The notes below the pieces were generated by a model. It did not search any database and was not told the DNA's origin. It saw nothing but the letters and a program-made list of their open reading frames with translations. A stretch of DNA of 5,619 bases, from the NCBI GenBank assembly GCA_001464255.1, contig LNFD01000233.1, forward strand, positions 1-5,619. The letters are read 5' to 3'. Source of the stretch: Actinomycetales bacterium Ga0077552. GTDB taxonomy: Bacteria > Actinomycetota > Actinomycetes > Actinomycetales > Microbacteriaceae. This document shows, piece after piece, positions 1 through 5,041 of the stretch (position 1 is the first letter of the stretch; each line of letters starts with the position of its first letter). Position numbers and translations under genes: made by a program.

Positions 1-56
1 GGGGGCGCCGGCTCGGGGGCCGCGGCGGGCGGCGCGGATTCGGGGGTCTCGGGCAT
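1..56 (-). CDS. Start of next gene, probably cdsA (phosphatidate cytidylyltransferase), partial
   Basis: Only the first 18 codons are visible. The gene begins with ATG at 56-54, directly after the frr stop codon at 59-57, with no intergenic base. The reading begins M-P-E-T-P-E-S-A and continues as an Ala/Pro-rich stretch with no recognisable domain. A GAGG lies 5 nt upstream of the ATG, inside the last frr codons, so a ribosome ending frr could restart here (translational coupling). In most actinobacteria the gene after frr is cdsA, which makes CDP-diacylglycerol from phosphatidic acid and CTP in the membrane, and actinobacterial CdsA proteins often have a disordered Pro/Ala-rich N-terminus. 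The identity is therefore inferred from gene order alone; the visible residues do not prove it. The gene is cut off by the window edge. Confidence 0.55.
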   Translation of the reverse strand, partial: MPETPESAPPAAAPEPAP

Positions 57-611
57 CTAGACCTCGAGCAGCTCGGCTTCCTTCTTCTTGAGCGCGTCCT
101 CCGCGGCGTCGGTGGCGCGCTTCGTGATGGCCTCGAGCTCTTTCTCGGCGCGCGCGACCTCGTCGTCGCCGACCTCGCTCTTGAGCTTGTCGAGGTCTTC
201 CTTCGCCTTGCGGCGGATGTTGCGGATGGCGACCTTGCAGTCCTCCGCCTTCTGCTTGACGATCTTCACGTACTCCTTGCGACGGTCCTCCGTCAGCTCG
301 GGCATCGTGACGCGGATGATCTCGCCGTCGTTGTTGGGGCTCGCCCCGAGGTTCGGGAAGTTCACGATCGCCTTCTCGATCTCTTTCAGCGCGCTCTTGT
401 CGTAGGGCGTGATGAGGATCGTGCGCGCCTCGGGGTTCTGCAGGCTCGCGAGCTGCGCGAGCGGCGTGGGCGTGCCGTAGTACTCGACGAGGATCTTCTG
501 GAAGAGCTGCGGGTTCGCCCGGCCCGTGCGCACGGTCGCGAAGTCCTCTTTCGCGACCTCGACGGCCTTGGTCATCTTCTCGGTGGCTTCGGCCAGAACG
601 TCGGCGATCAC
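57..611 (-). CDS. frr: Ribosome recycling factor (RRF)
   Basis: A complete protein of 184 residues, the usual length of ribosome recycling factor. RRF acts in the cytoplasm with EF-G to split the post-termination ribosome into subunits. Family motifs are clear: RTGRANP at residues 28-34, the small domain II around residues 31-104 (including the YYGTPTPL stretch at 44-51), LTEDRRKE at 106-113 and NIRRKA at 131-136, followed by the long charged helix that closes the three-helix bundle. The start is GTG at 611-609. It is chosen because a strong GAAGGAG (618-624) lies 6 nt upstream and because the protein then begins as the family does. Upstream is the transporter gene, 60 nt away; downstream the probable cdsA starts at the very next base. 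The protein looks ordinary and intact. Confidence 0.98.
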   Translation of the reverse strand: MIADVLAEATEKMTKAVEVAKEDFATVRTGRANPQLFQKILVEYYGTPTPLAQLASLQNPEARTILITPYDKSALKEIEKAIVNFPNLGASPNNDGEIIRVTMPELTEDRRKEYVKIVKQKAEDCKVAIRNIRRKAKEDLDKLKSEVGDDEVARAEKELEAITKRATDAAEDALKKKEAELLEV

Positions 612-617
612 TTGCGG

Positions 618-645
618 CTCCTTCGGTGGGTCGACCCCGAGTCTA
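618..645 (-). promoter_or_regulatory. Strong ribosome binding site and possible -10 box ahead of frr
   Basis: The 60-nt gap between the transporter stop and frr contains GAAGGAG at 618-624, spaced 6 nt from the GTG start. Further upstream, TAGACT at 645-640 fits the actinobacterial -10 pattern TANNNT. The region where a -35 box would lie (about 663-668) reads CCCGCC, so there is no recognisable -35. A 10-bp palindrome (GGGTCGACCC, 628-637) lies between the two. The ribosome binding site is solid; the promoter is only a possibility, and frr may simply be co-transcribed with pyrH. Confidence 0.4.
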
Positions 646-671
646 GTGGGCGAGGCGCGGGCGGCGGGGCA

Positions 672-1544
672 TCAGCCGAGGGCGAGCAGCGCGATGCCCG
701 CGAGCACGACGACGCTGCCGAGCAGGCGCCGCAGGGGGTGCGGCTCGCGCAGCAGCAGCCACCCCGCGAGGGCGATGAGCACGACGCTCACCTCGCGCGC
801 GGGCGCGACGATCGAGACGGGAGCGAACGTGTAGGCGGCGAGCACGGCGACGTAGGCGAGCGGCGAGAGGATCGCCACGAGGGCGACGGCGACGGGATGC
901 CCGCGCACCACCCGCGCGAGCGCACCGCGCTCGCGGAGCGCGAGCGGCAGCAGCACGGCCAGCTGCACGACCATGCTCGCCCAGTAGTAGCCCACGGGCT
1001 CGAGCTCGGCGCGCGTGACGGCGGCCGCATCCCACAGCGTGTACCCGGCGATCACGACGCCGACCGCCGCACCGTACCGGATGCCCCGCCAGCGCCGCGC
1101 GCCCGCGTCGGGCTCGACGAGCGGCGAGCGCGAGCCCGCGAGGCCGATGACGACGACGCCCGCGACGACGAGCCCCGCGCCCGCGAGCACGACGGGGCCG
1201 GGCCGCTCGCCGAGAAGCAGCACCGCGCCGACGACGCTCAGCAGCGGGCCCGTACCGCGCGCGAGGGGGTAGACGACGCCGACGTCGGCGAGCCGGTAGC
1301 CGCGCTGCAGCAGCAGGAAGTACGCGAGCTGCAGGGCCGCGCTGCCGAGCACGAGCGGCGCGAAGACCGCGGCCGTCGGCGGGGACGCCACGAGGGCGGG
1401 CACACCCAGCGGGGCGAGCGCCACGACCCCCACGAGCAGCGTCGCGGCGATGAACGGCGTGCCGCTCGTGCCGGCGCGCTTCATCGCGATGTTCCACACC
1501 GCGTGGGCGAGCGCGGCGCCGGCGATGAGCAGGGCGGCGATCAA
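672..1544 (-). CDS. DMT-superfamily (EamA-like) membrane transporter
   Basis: Predicted integral membrane protein of 290 residues, about the usual length for a ten-helix drug/metabolite transporter with two EamA repeats. From the TTG start, the first helix contains AHAVWN (residues 13-18), typical of this group. The first repeat contains YPLARGTGPLLS at 92-103 and LLLGERP at 109-115. A polar linker at about 137-156 separates the halves. The second repeat contains TFAPVSIVAPARE at 239-251 and WLLLREP at 262-268. The substrate is unknown; family members export or import amino acids, nucleobase-like compounds, sugars or drugs. The start is uncertain. TTG at 1544-1542 forms a TTGA four-base overlap with the pyrH stop and gives a normal N-terminus, but no good Shine-Dalgarno is seen, so coupling to pyrH translation is likely. 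An in-frame ATG at 1646 would add 34 Arg/His-rich, non-membrane residues inside pyrH and is rejected. The transporter lies between two core genes that are usually adjacent. Confidence 0.88.
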   Translation of the reverse strand: MIAALLIAGAALAHAVWNIAMKRAGTSGTPFIAATLLVGVVALAPLGVPALVASPPTAAVFAPLVLGSAALQLAYFLLLQRGYRLADVGVVYPLARGTGPLLSVVGAVLLLGERPGPVVLAGAGLVVAGVVVIGLAGSRSPLVEPDAGARRWRGIRYGAAVGVVIAGYTLWDAAAVTRAELEPVGYYWASMVVQLAVLLPLALRERGALARVVRGHPVAVALVAILSPLAYVAVLAAYTFAPVSIVAPAREVSVVLIALAGWLLLREPHPLRRLLGSVVVLAGIALLALG

Positions 1545-2251
1545 TTCGAGACGCGCGTGCCGATCTGCTCGCCGCGGATGGCGCGCGCGATGTTGCCCTG
1601 CGGCTCCATGCCGAACACGACCATGGGCATGCTGTTGTCCATGCACAGCGAGAACGCGGTCGAGTCGACGACCTTGAGGCCCTCCACGAGCGCCTCCTGG
1701 TAGGTGATCGTGTCGAGCTTGTGCGCGCTGGGGTCGTGGCGGGGGTCGGCGCTGTAGACGCCGTCGACGCCGTTCTTCGCGACGAGCACCTCGATCGCCC
1801 CGATCTCGAGCGCGCGCTGCGCGGCGACCGTGTCGGTCGAGAAGTACGGCAGGCCCGCGCCGGCGCCGAAGATGACGACGCGGCCCTTCTCGAGGTGGCG
1901 CTCGGCCCGCAGCGGGATGTACGGCTCGGCCACCTGCGTCATCTGGATGGCCGACTGCACGCGCACCTGGGCCCCGGCCTGCTCGAGGAAGTCTTGCAGC
2001 GCGAGCGCGTTCATGACCGTGCCGAGCATGCCCATGTAGTCGGCGCGCCCGCGGTCCATGCCGCGCTGGCTCAGCTCGGCGCCGCGGAAGAAGTTGCCGC
2101 CGCCGACGACGATCGCCACCTCGACCTCGCGCGCCGCGTCGGCGATCTCGCGCGCGATCGCGCCGACGACGTCGGGGTTCACCCCGAGCGATCCGCCGCC
2201 GAAGGCCTCGCCCGAGAGCTTGAGCAGGACCCGGCGCTTCTTGTCGACCAC
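1541..2251 (-). CDS. pyrH: UMP kinase (uridylate kinase)
   Basis: Complete 236-residue cytoplasmic enzyme, standard length for bacterial UMP kinase (EC 2.7.4.22), which phosphorylates UMP to UDP with ATP in pyrimidine nucleotide synthesis. It belongs to the amino acid kinase fold, not the adenylate kinase-like family. Visible motifs are KLSGEAFG at residues 11-18 (phosphate binding), GGGNFFRG at 50-57 (UMP site), DYMGMLGTVMNALALQD at 71-87, the GAGAGLPYFSTDTVA loop at 129-143, and NGVDGVYSADP at 160-170 (nucleotide side). The start is GTG at 2251-2249, with GAAGGAG (2258-2264) 6 nt upstream, the same arrangement as frr. The stop TGA overlaps the start of the transporter gene by four bases. 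Upstream, a strong hairpin separates it from tsf, so it probably has its own promoter in the 2252-2326 gap. Nothing in the protein looks damaged. Confidence 0.98.
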   Translation of the reverse strand: MVDKKRRVLLKLSGEAFGGGSLGVNPDVVGAIAREIADAAREVEVAIVVGGGNFFRGAELSQRGMDRGRADYMGMLGTVMNALALQDFLEQAGAQVRVQSAIQMTQVAEPYIPLRAERHLEKGRVVIFGAGAGLPYFSTDTVAAQRALEIGAIEVLVAKNGVDGVYSADPRHDPSAHKLDTITYQEALVEGLKVVDSTAFSLCMDNSMPMVVFGMEPQGNIARAIRGEQIGTRVSN

Positions 2252-2257
2252 GTGGAG

Positions 2258-2288
2258 CTCCTTCGTATCGGGCGGTACCCCCAGCGTA
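2258..2288 (-). promoter_or_regulatory. pyrH ribosome binding site and candidate -10 box
   Basis: GAAGGAG at 2264-2258 is the pyrH ribosome binding site and supports the GTG start. Upstream, TACGCT at 2288-2283 fits the TANNNT -10 pattern and would place transcription start near 2277, giving a leader of about 25 nt. The sequence where a -35 box should lie is pure G/C (around 2306-2311), so no -35 is recognisable. A promoter is expected here because a strong hairpin precedes the gene, but its exact position is a guess. Confidence 0.35.
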
Positions 2289-2300
2289 TGGGGTGCGGGC

Positions 2301-2315
2301 GGGGCGGCGCGCCCC
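2301..2315 (-). other. Small GC hairpin in the tsf-pyrH gap
   Basis: GGGGCG pairs with CGCCCC (2301-2306 with 2310-2315) around a 3-nt loop. It is a perfect 6-bp stem located 11 nt beyond the larger hairpin at 2327-2363 in the direction of tsf transcription. It could reinforce termination as a tandem structure or be a by-product of the extreme GC content. No T-run follows it. Confidence 0.35.
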
Positions 2316-2326
2316 TCCCGCGACGA

Positions 2327-2363
2327 CGAACGCCCCGGGTCTGCAGGAGACCCGGGGCGTTCG
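2327..2363 (-). terminator. Strong hairpin terminator after tsf
   Basis: A perfect 16-bp inverted repeat (2327-2342 pairs with 2348-2363) with a 5-nt loop starts 13 nt after the tsf stop codon. The stem core contains CGCCCCGGG. Downstream on the minus strand the sequence reads TCGTCGCGGG, so the classic T-tract is missing. Such stem-only terminators are accepted by many prediction methods for GC-rich actinobacteria, although their efficiency is debated. The position, after tsf and before pyrH, makes it the likely end of an rpsB-tsf transcript. It could also act as an attenuating or RNA-stabilising 3' structure with partial read-through into pyrH. Confidence 0.8.
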
Positions 2364-2376
2364 ACGATGAGAGGTG

Positions 2377-3204
2377 CTAGGCGCCGACCTTGAAGCGGGC
2401 GAAGCCCGTCACGGTCAGACCGGCGTCCTTCAGCACGGTGGAGACGGTGAGCTTGTTGTCGCGCGCGTAGTCCTGCTCGAGCAGGGCGACCTGCTTGAAG
2501 AACGCGCCGACGCGGCCCTCGACGATCTTCGGCAGAGCGGCTTCGGGCTTGCCCTCGTTGCGCGAGATCTCCTCGACGATGCGGCGCTCGGTCTCGACCG
2601 CCTCGGCCGGAACCTCGTCGCGGCTCAGGTACTGCGGGTCGGCGAACGAGATGTGCTGCGCGATGCTGCGCGCCGTCTCGGCGTCGGAACCCTCGTACGC
2701 CACGACCACGCCGACCTGCGGGGGCAGGTCTTTGTTGGTGCGGTGCAGGTAGATCGCGAACTGCGAGCCCTCGAGGCGCGCCACGCGGCGCAGCTCGAAC
2801 TTCTCGCCGATGATCGCGGCCTCCTCGTCGATGATCGCGGCGACGGTCGAGCCGTCGACCGGGGCGGCCAGGGCCGCCTCGACCGTGGCGGCACCGGCGG
2901 CGACGACCGCGGCGAGCACGCGCTCACCGAGGGCGACGAACTTCTCGCCCTTGGCGACGAAGTCGGTCTCGCAGGCGAGCTCGATCATCGTGGTCGCACC
3001 GGCGGCCTCGTGAGCGGCGATGAGGCCCTCGCTCGTCGAGCGGTCGGCACGCTTCGCGTTGCCCTTCGCGCCCTTGAGCCGCAGGATCTCGGTGGCCTTC
3101 TCGAGGTCGCCCTCGGCCTCGACCAGGGCGTTCTTCGTGTCGACCATGCCGGTGCCGAGGCGCTCGCGCAGGGTCTTGATGTCTTCCAGGCTGACGTTCG
3201 CCAT
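2377..3204 (-). CDS. tsf: Translation elongation factor Ts (EF-Ts)
   Basis: Complete 275-residue protein, in the normal range for EF-Ts. It is the nucleotide exchange factor that releases GDP from EF-Tu so that it can be recharged with GTP during elongation. The N-terminal UBA-like helical domain spans about residues 1-50 and contains the signature RERLGTGMVDTKNAL at 13-27. The EF-Tu contact motif TDFVA, which inserts near the Mg2+ site of EF-Tu, is at 80-84. The two-part core and the C-terminal module follow, and the protein ends in FARFKVGA, typical of actinobacteria. The start is ATG at 3204-3202 with AAGGA (3212-3216) 7 nt upstream. That ribosome binding site overlaps the stop codon of the rpsB tail frame (3217-3215), the arrangement expected for a coupled rpsB-tsf pair. 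A strong hairpin follows the gene. Confidence 0.98.
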   Translation of the reverse strand: MANVSLEDIKTLRERLGTGMVDTKNALVEAEGDLEKATEILRLKGAKGNAKRADRSTSEGLIAAHEAAGATTMIELACETDFVAKGEKFVALGERVLAAVVAAGAATVEAALAAPVDGSTVAAIIDEEAAIIGEKFELRRVARLEGSQFAIYLHRTNKDLPPQVGVVVAYEGSDAETARSIAQHISFADPQYLSRDEVPAEAVETERRIVEEISRNEGKPEAALPKIVEGRVGAFFKQVALLEQDYARDNKLTVSTVLKDAGLTVTGFARFKVGA

Positions 3205-3214
3205 AGAGGTGTCC

Positions 3215-3325
3215 TTACTCGGTCTCAGCGGCCGGGGCGTCAGCCTCGGCGGCGGGCTTCTTCTTGGCGGGGGCCTTCTTGGCCGGCTTCTCAGCGGGGG
3301 CCTCGGCAGCGGGCTCCTCGGCGAC
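3215..3325 (-). pseudogene. Detached C-terminal tail of rpsB in another frame
   Basis: In the frame ending with TAA at 3217-3215, the sequence reads VAEEPAAEAPAEKP then KKAPAKKK and ends EADAPAAETE, 36 residues. This Ala/Glu/Lys-rich composition continues the A/E/P-rich tail at the end of the rpsB frame and resembles S2 tails of related actinobacteria. The frame has no plausible start or ribosome binding site of its own, and codon third positions stay G/C-rich. It ends 10 nt before the tsf ATG, the normal rpsB-tsf spacing. It is therefore read as the true end of rpsB, separated from its body by a one-base insertion or two-base deletion near 3323-3330. Confidence 0.8.
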
Positions 3326-4169
3326 GCGCGGGCTCCTCGACGACCTCGGCCGCAGGGGCCTCAGCGGCGACGGCCTCGGCAGCAGGGGCCTCGGCAGCGG
3401 CGGCGCCCTGCTCGAGCAGCTCGCGCTCCCACTCGGCGAGGGGCTCGACGGCGGAGACGTTGCCCTCGGCCTCAGGCTTGGCGTGCTTGCGGATGAGACC
3501 CTCGGCAGCGGCATCCGCGATGATGCGCGTCAGCAGCGCGACCGAGCGGATGGCGTCGTCGTTGCCCGGGATCGGGTACGCGAGCTCGTCGGGGTCGGCG
3601 TTCGTGTCGAGGATGCCGATGACGGGGATGCCCAGCTTCTTGGCCTCGTCGATCGCGAGGTGCTCGCGCTTGGGGTCGACGACCCACATGGCGCTCGGGG
3701 TCTTCGTGAGGTTGCGGATACCGCCGAGCGACTTGTGCAGCTTGTCGAGCTCGCGCTTCTTGATCAGCAGCTCTTTCTTGGTGAAGCCCTTGGTGGTGTC
3801 GTCGAAGTCGAGCTCCTCGAGCTCCTTCATGCGCGCGAGGCGCTTCGACACGGTCTGGAAGTTGGTCAGCAGACCACCGAGCCAGCGCTGGTTGACGTAG
3901 GGCTGGCCGACGCGCGTGGCCTGCTCGGCGATCGACTCCTGCGCCTGCTTCTTGGTGCCGACGAAGAGGATCGTGCCGCCGTGGGCGACCGTCTCGGTGA
4001 CGAAGTCGTAGGCCTTGTCGATGTAGGCGAGCGACTGCTGCAGGTCGATGATGTGGATGCCGCTGCGCTCGGTCAGGATGAAGCGCTTGACTTTCGGGTT
4101 CCAGCGGCGGGTCTGGTGCCCGAAGTGCACGCCGCTGTCGAGCAGCTGGCGAATGGTGACGACGGCCAT
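3291..4169 (-). CDS. rpsB: Ribosomal protein S2, with C-terminal frameshift
   Basis: S2 is a protein of the small ribosomal subunit near the mRNA exit side. The read frame gives 292 residues. The S2 core is intact: it begins MAVVTIRQLLDSGVHFGH, with RRWNPKVKRFI at 21-31, then IHIIDLQQSLAYI, FVGTKKQAQ, QRWLGGLLTNF, the coiled-coil-like KKELLIKKRELDKLHKSLGG segment, and PVIGILDTNADPDELAYPIPGNDDAIRS. After an A/E/P-rich tail the frame is correct only to about Ala281. The last 11 residues (RRRGARCRGPR, stop at 3293-3291) have a different Arg-rich character. The expected tail continues in another frame to 3215, so the intended product was probably 317-318 residues. The start is ATG at 4169-4167 with AGAAGGAG (4177-4184) 7 nt upstream. 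Open reading continues upstream to 4355, but that part does not look like S2. The conserved core is unaffected, so the protein could still work. Confidence 0.93.
   Translation of the reverse strand: MAVVTIRQLLDSGVHFGHQTRRWNPKVKRFILTERSGIHIIDLQQSLAYIDKAYDFVTETVAHGGTILFVGTKKQAQESIAEQATRVGQPYVNQRWLGGLLTNFQTVSKRLARMKELEELDFDDTTKGFTKKELLIKKRELDKLHKSLGGIRNLTKTPSAMWVVDPKREHLAIDEAKKLGIPVIGILDTNADPDELAYPIPGNDDAIRSVALLTRIIADAAAEGLIRKHAKPEAEGNVSAVEPLAEWERELLEQGAAAAEAPAAEAVAAEAPAAEVVEEPARRRGARCRGPR
3301..3398. repeat. Short imperfect repeats in the rpsB tail
   Basis: The plus-strand decamer CCTCGGCAGC occurs at 3301-3310, 3374-3383 and 3389-3398, with a further copy at 3500-3509. GCAGGGGCCTC occurs at 3352-3362 and 3382-3392. 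On the coding strand these encode alternating Ala-Ala-Glu and Glu-Ala-Pro-Ala units of the S2 tail. Such repeats favour replication slippage and also sequencing or assembly errors, and the suspected frameshift lies among them. Confidence 0.7.
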
Positions 4170-4176
4170 GGCCGTA

Positions 4177-4344
4177 CTCCTTCTGTTCTCAGTTGTCGCC
4201 CCGCCCGACGGGAGGGGCCCTGGTGCCCGGCGCTGCTCCCGACCCGCACGGTTCTGCCCCCGATCGCTCGGGGACCGCCAGGACTGATGGGAGTGTGCGC
4301 CACGAAATGGACACGCGAAGTCAGCCGCGACACGCGCGACTGCG
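4177..4344 (-). other. Structured 5' leader of rpsB mRNA
   Basis: If transcription starts about 7 nt after the extended -10 box, the rpsB message has a leader of about 175 nt (near 4344 down to 4170). Two hairpins are visible. One is a 6-bp stem, CCCCGA with TCGGGG, closed by a GCGA loop (4258-4273), a GNRA-type tetraloop. The other is a GC-rich stem at 4199-4217 (4 bp, one mismatch, 3 bp, 3-nt loop) that ends 14 nt before the Shine-Dalgarno at 4177-4184. In E. coli, S2 represses its own operon through the rpsB leader. A comparable role here is an inference; I do not recognise a named RNA family. No upstream peptide or T-run terminator is evident. Confidence 0.4.
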
Positions 4345-4350
4345 TCTGCC

Positions 4351-4359
4351 AGCATATCA
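4351..4359 (-). promoter_or_regulatory. Extended -10 promoter for rpsB-tsf
   Basis: The minus strand reads TGATATGCT, an extended -10 element (TG, one base, then TATGCT matching the actinobacterial TANNNT pattern). It stands out as an AT-rich island in an otherwise G/C-only stretch. No good -35 is seen 17-18 nt upstream (around 4374-4380, sequence GCGGAG), which fits an extended -10 promoter that depends less on a -35. Predicted transcription start is near 4344. It is the best promoter candidate between the divergent rpsB and M23 genes. Confidence 0.6.
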
Positions 4360-4450
4360 CCGCTCCCCCGCGCCCTCCGCGGCCGCTCGGTTCTCCCCCG
4401 CGGGCCGCCAGCGGGCCCCGGGATGCCGTGGTCGCGCCGATGCTGTCGGC

Positions 4451-5041
4451 ATGCGCCGCGCTGTGCTCACCCTGCTCCCCCTGCTCGTGCTCGGCACGCC
4501 CGGGTCACCCGCGGCGGGCACCGCGCCCGCGACTGCCGCGGCAGGGTGGACGTGGCCCGTCGACGGTCCGCGCATCGTCGAGCGACCCTTCCTCGCGCCC
4601 GCGACGCCTTACGCGGCGGGGCATCGCGGGGCCGATCTCGCGGCGGCGAGCGCTGGTGTCGAGGTGCGCGCGGCGACGAGCGGCATCGTTCACTTCGCGG
4701 GCGTCGTGGTCGACCGGCCGGTCATCACCGTGCGCACCGGTCAGGTGCTCGCGACCGTCGAACCCGTGACCCCGGTCGTGGCTGCGGGCGAGCGCGTCGA
4801 GGCCGGTCAGGTGATCGGCACGCTCGAGCCGGGGCACTGCGCGCGACCCTGCGTGCACCTCGGGGTGCGCCTCGCGGGCGAGTACGTCTCGCCCCTGCTC
4901 TACCTCGGCGGCCTGCAGCGCGCGGTGCTGCTGCCGCTCGACCTCCCCGCCGCTCAGACGCGCGGGTGGGGCCGGGCTCAGGCCCGTGGGTGCGCCGTGC
5001 GGTACACCGAGGCGAGGCGCTCGGCGCTCACGTGCGTGTAG
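4451..5041 (+). CDS. Exported LytM/M23-fold protein, probably non-catalytic
   Basis: Predicted 196-residue exported protein. Residues 1 to about 23-30 form a signal peptide: MRR, a hydrophobic core (AVLTLLPLLVLG), then small residues with a possible cleavage after AAG or ATA. Mature residues from about 33 form a LytM (peptidase M23) domain: WTWPVDG, then GHRGADLAA with H58 and D62, the two N-terminal zinc ligands. The C-terminal motif reads CARPCVHLGVR, where H136 supplies the third ligand but the catalytic His two residues earlier is Cys134. The other usual catalytic His appears replaced in ATVEPVTP (about E104). C130 and C134 could form a disulfide outside the cell. It may bind peptidoglycan or activate a hydrolase rather than cut cross-links; this is inference. 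The start ATG 4451 is chosen for the signal peptide. No Shine-Dalgarno is visible, and GATGCT at 4439-4444 could serve a leaderless message. The last 64 bp overlap xerC. The gene sits where M. tuberculosis has Rv2891. Confidence 0.85.
   Translation: MRRAVLTLLPLLVLGTPGSPAAGTAPATAAAGWTWPVDGPRIVERPFLAPATPYAAGHRGADLAAASAGVEVRAATSGIVHFAGVVVDRPVITVRTGQVLATVEPVTPVVAAGERVEAGQVIGTLEPGHCARPCVHLGVRLAGEYVSPLLYLGGLQRAVLLPLDLPAAQTRGWGRAQARGCAVRYTEARRSALTCV

Noticed and set aside
628..637. Palindrome GGGTCGACCC as an operator
   Set aside because: Short palindromes are frequent at this GC content, and there is no second copy or known regulator match.
612..1703. Long plus-strand open frame opposite the transporter and pyrH
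   Set aside because: The translation is rich in Arg, His, Asp and Gly with no domain, typical of the antisense of GC-rich coding sequence. The minus strand has clear membrane and kinase motifs.
3315..3335. Programmed ribosomal frameshift in rpsB
   Set aside because: No slippery heptamer, internal Shine-Dalgarno or clear stimulatory structure is visible at the break, and S2 is not known to use one. A sequence error or a simple indel is more likely.
3291..3510. Repeats in the rpsB tail as a CRISPR array or mobile element border
   Set aside because: The repeats are only 10-11 nt, irregularly spaced and in frame with an Ala/Glu/Pro-rich tail, so they reflect protein composition.
2374..3900. Long plus-strand open frame opposite tsf and rpsB
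   Set aside because: Low-complexity translation in the antisense frame of two certain genes; no ribosome binding site or family match.
4170..4355. 62-residue N-terminal extension of S2 from an upstream ATG
   Set aside because: The ATG at 4169 has a strong Shine-Dalgarno and gives the standard S2 N-terminus; the extension has no S2 similarity and overlaps the presumed leader.
4193..4450. N-terminal extension of the M23-like protein
   Set aside because: It would bury the signal peptide behind more than 80 Arg/Pro-rich residues. ATG 4451 puts the signal peptide at the terminus.
3264..4769. Plus-strand open frame of about 500 codons across rpsB and the intergenic region
   Set aside because: It is antisense to rpsB and then runs out of frame through the M23-like gene. 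Long stop-free frames arise easily at this GC content.
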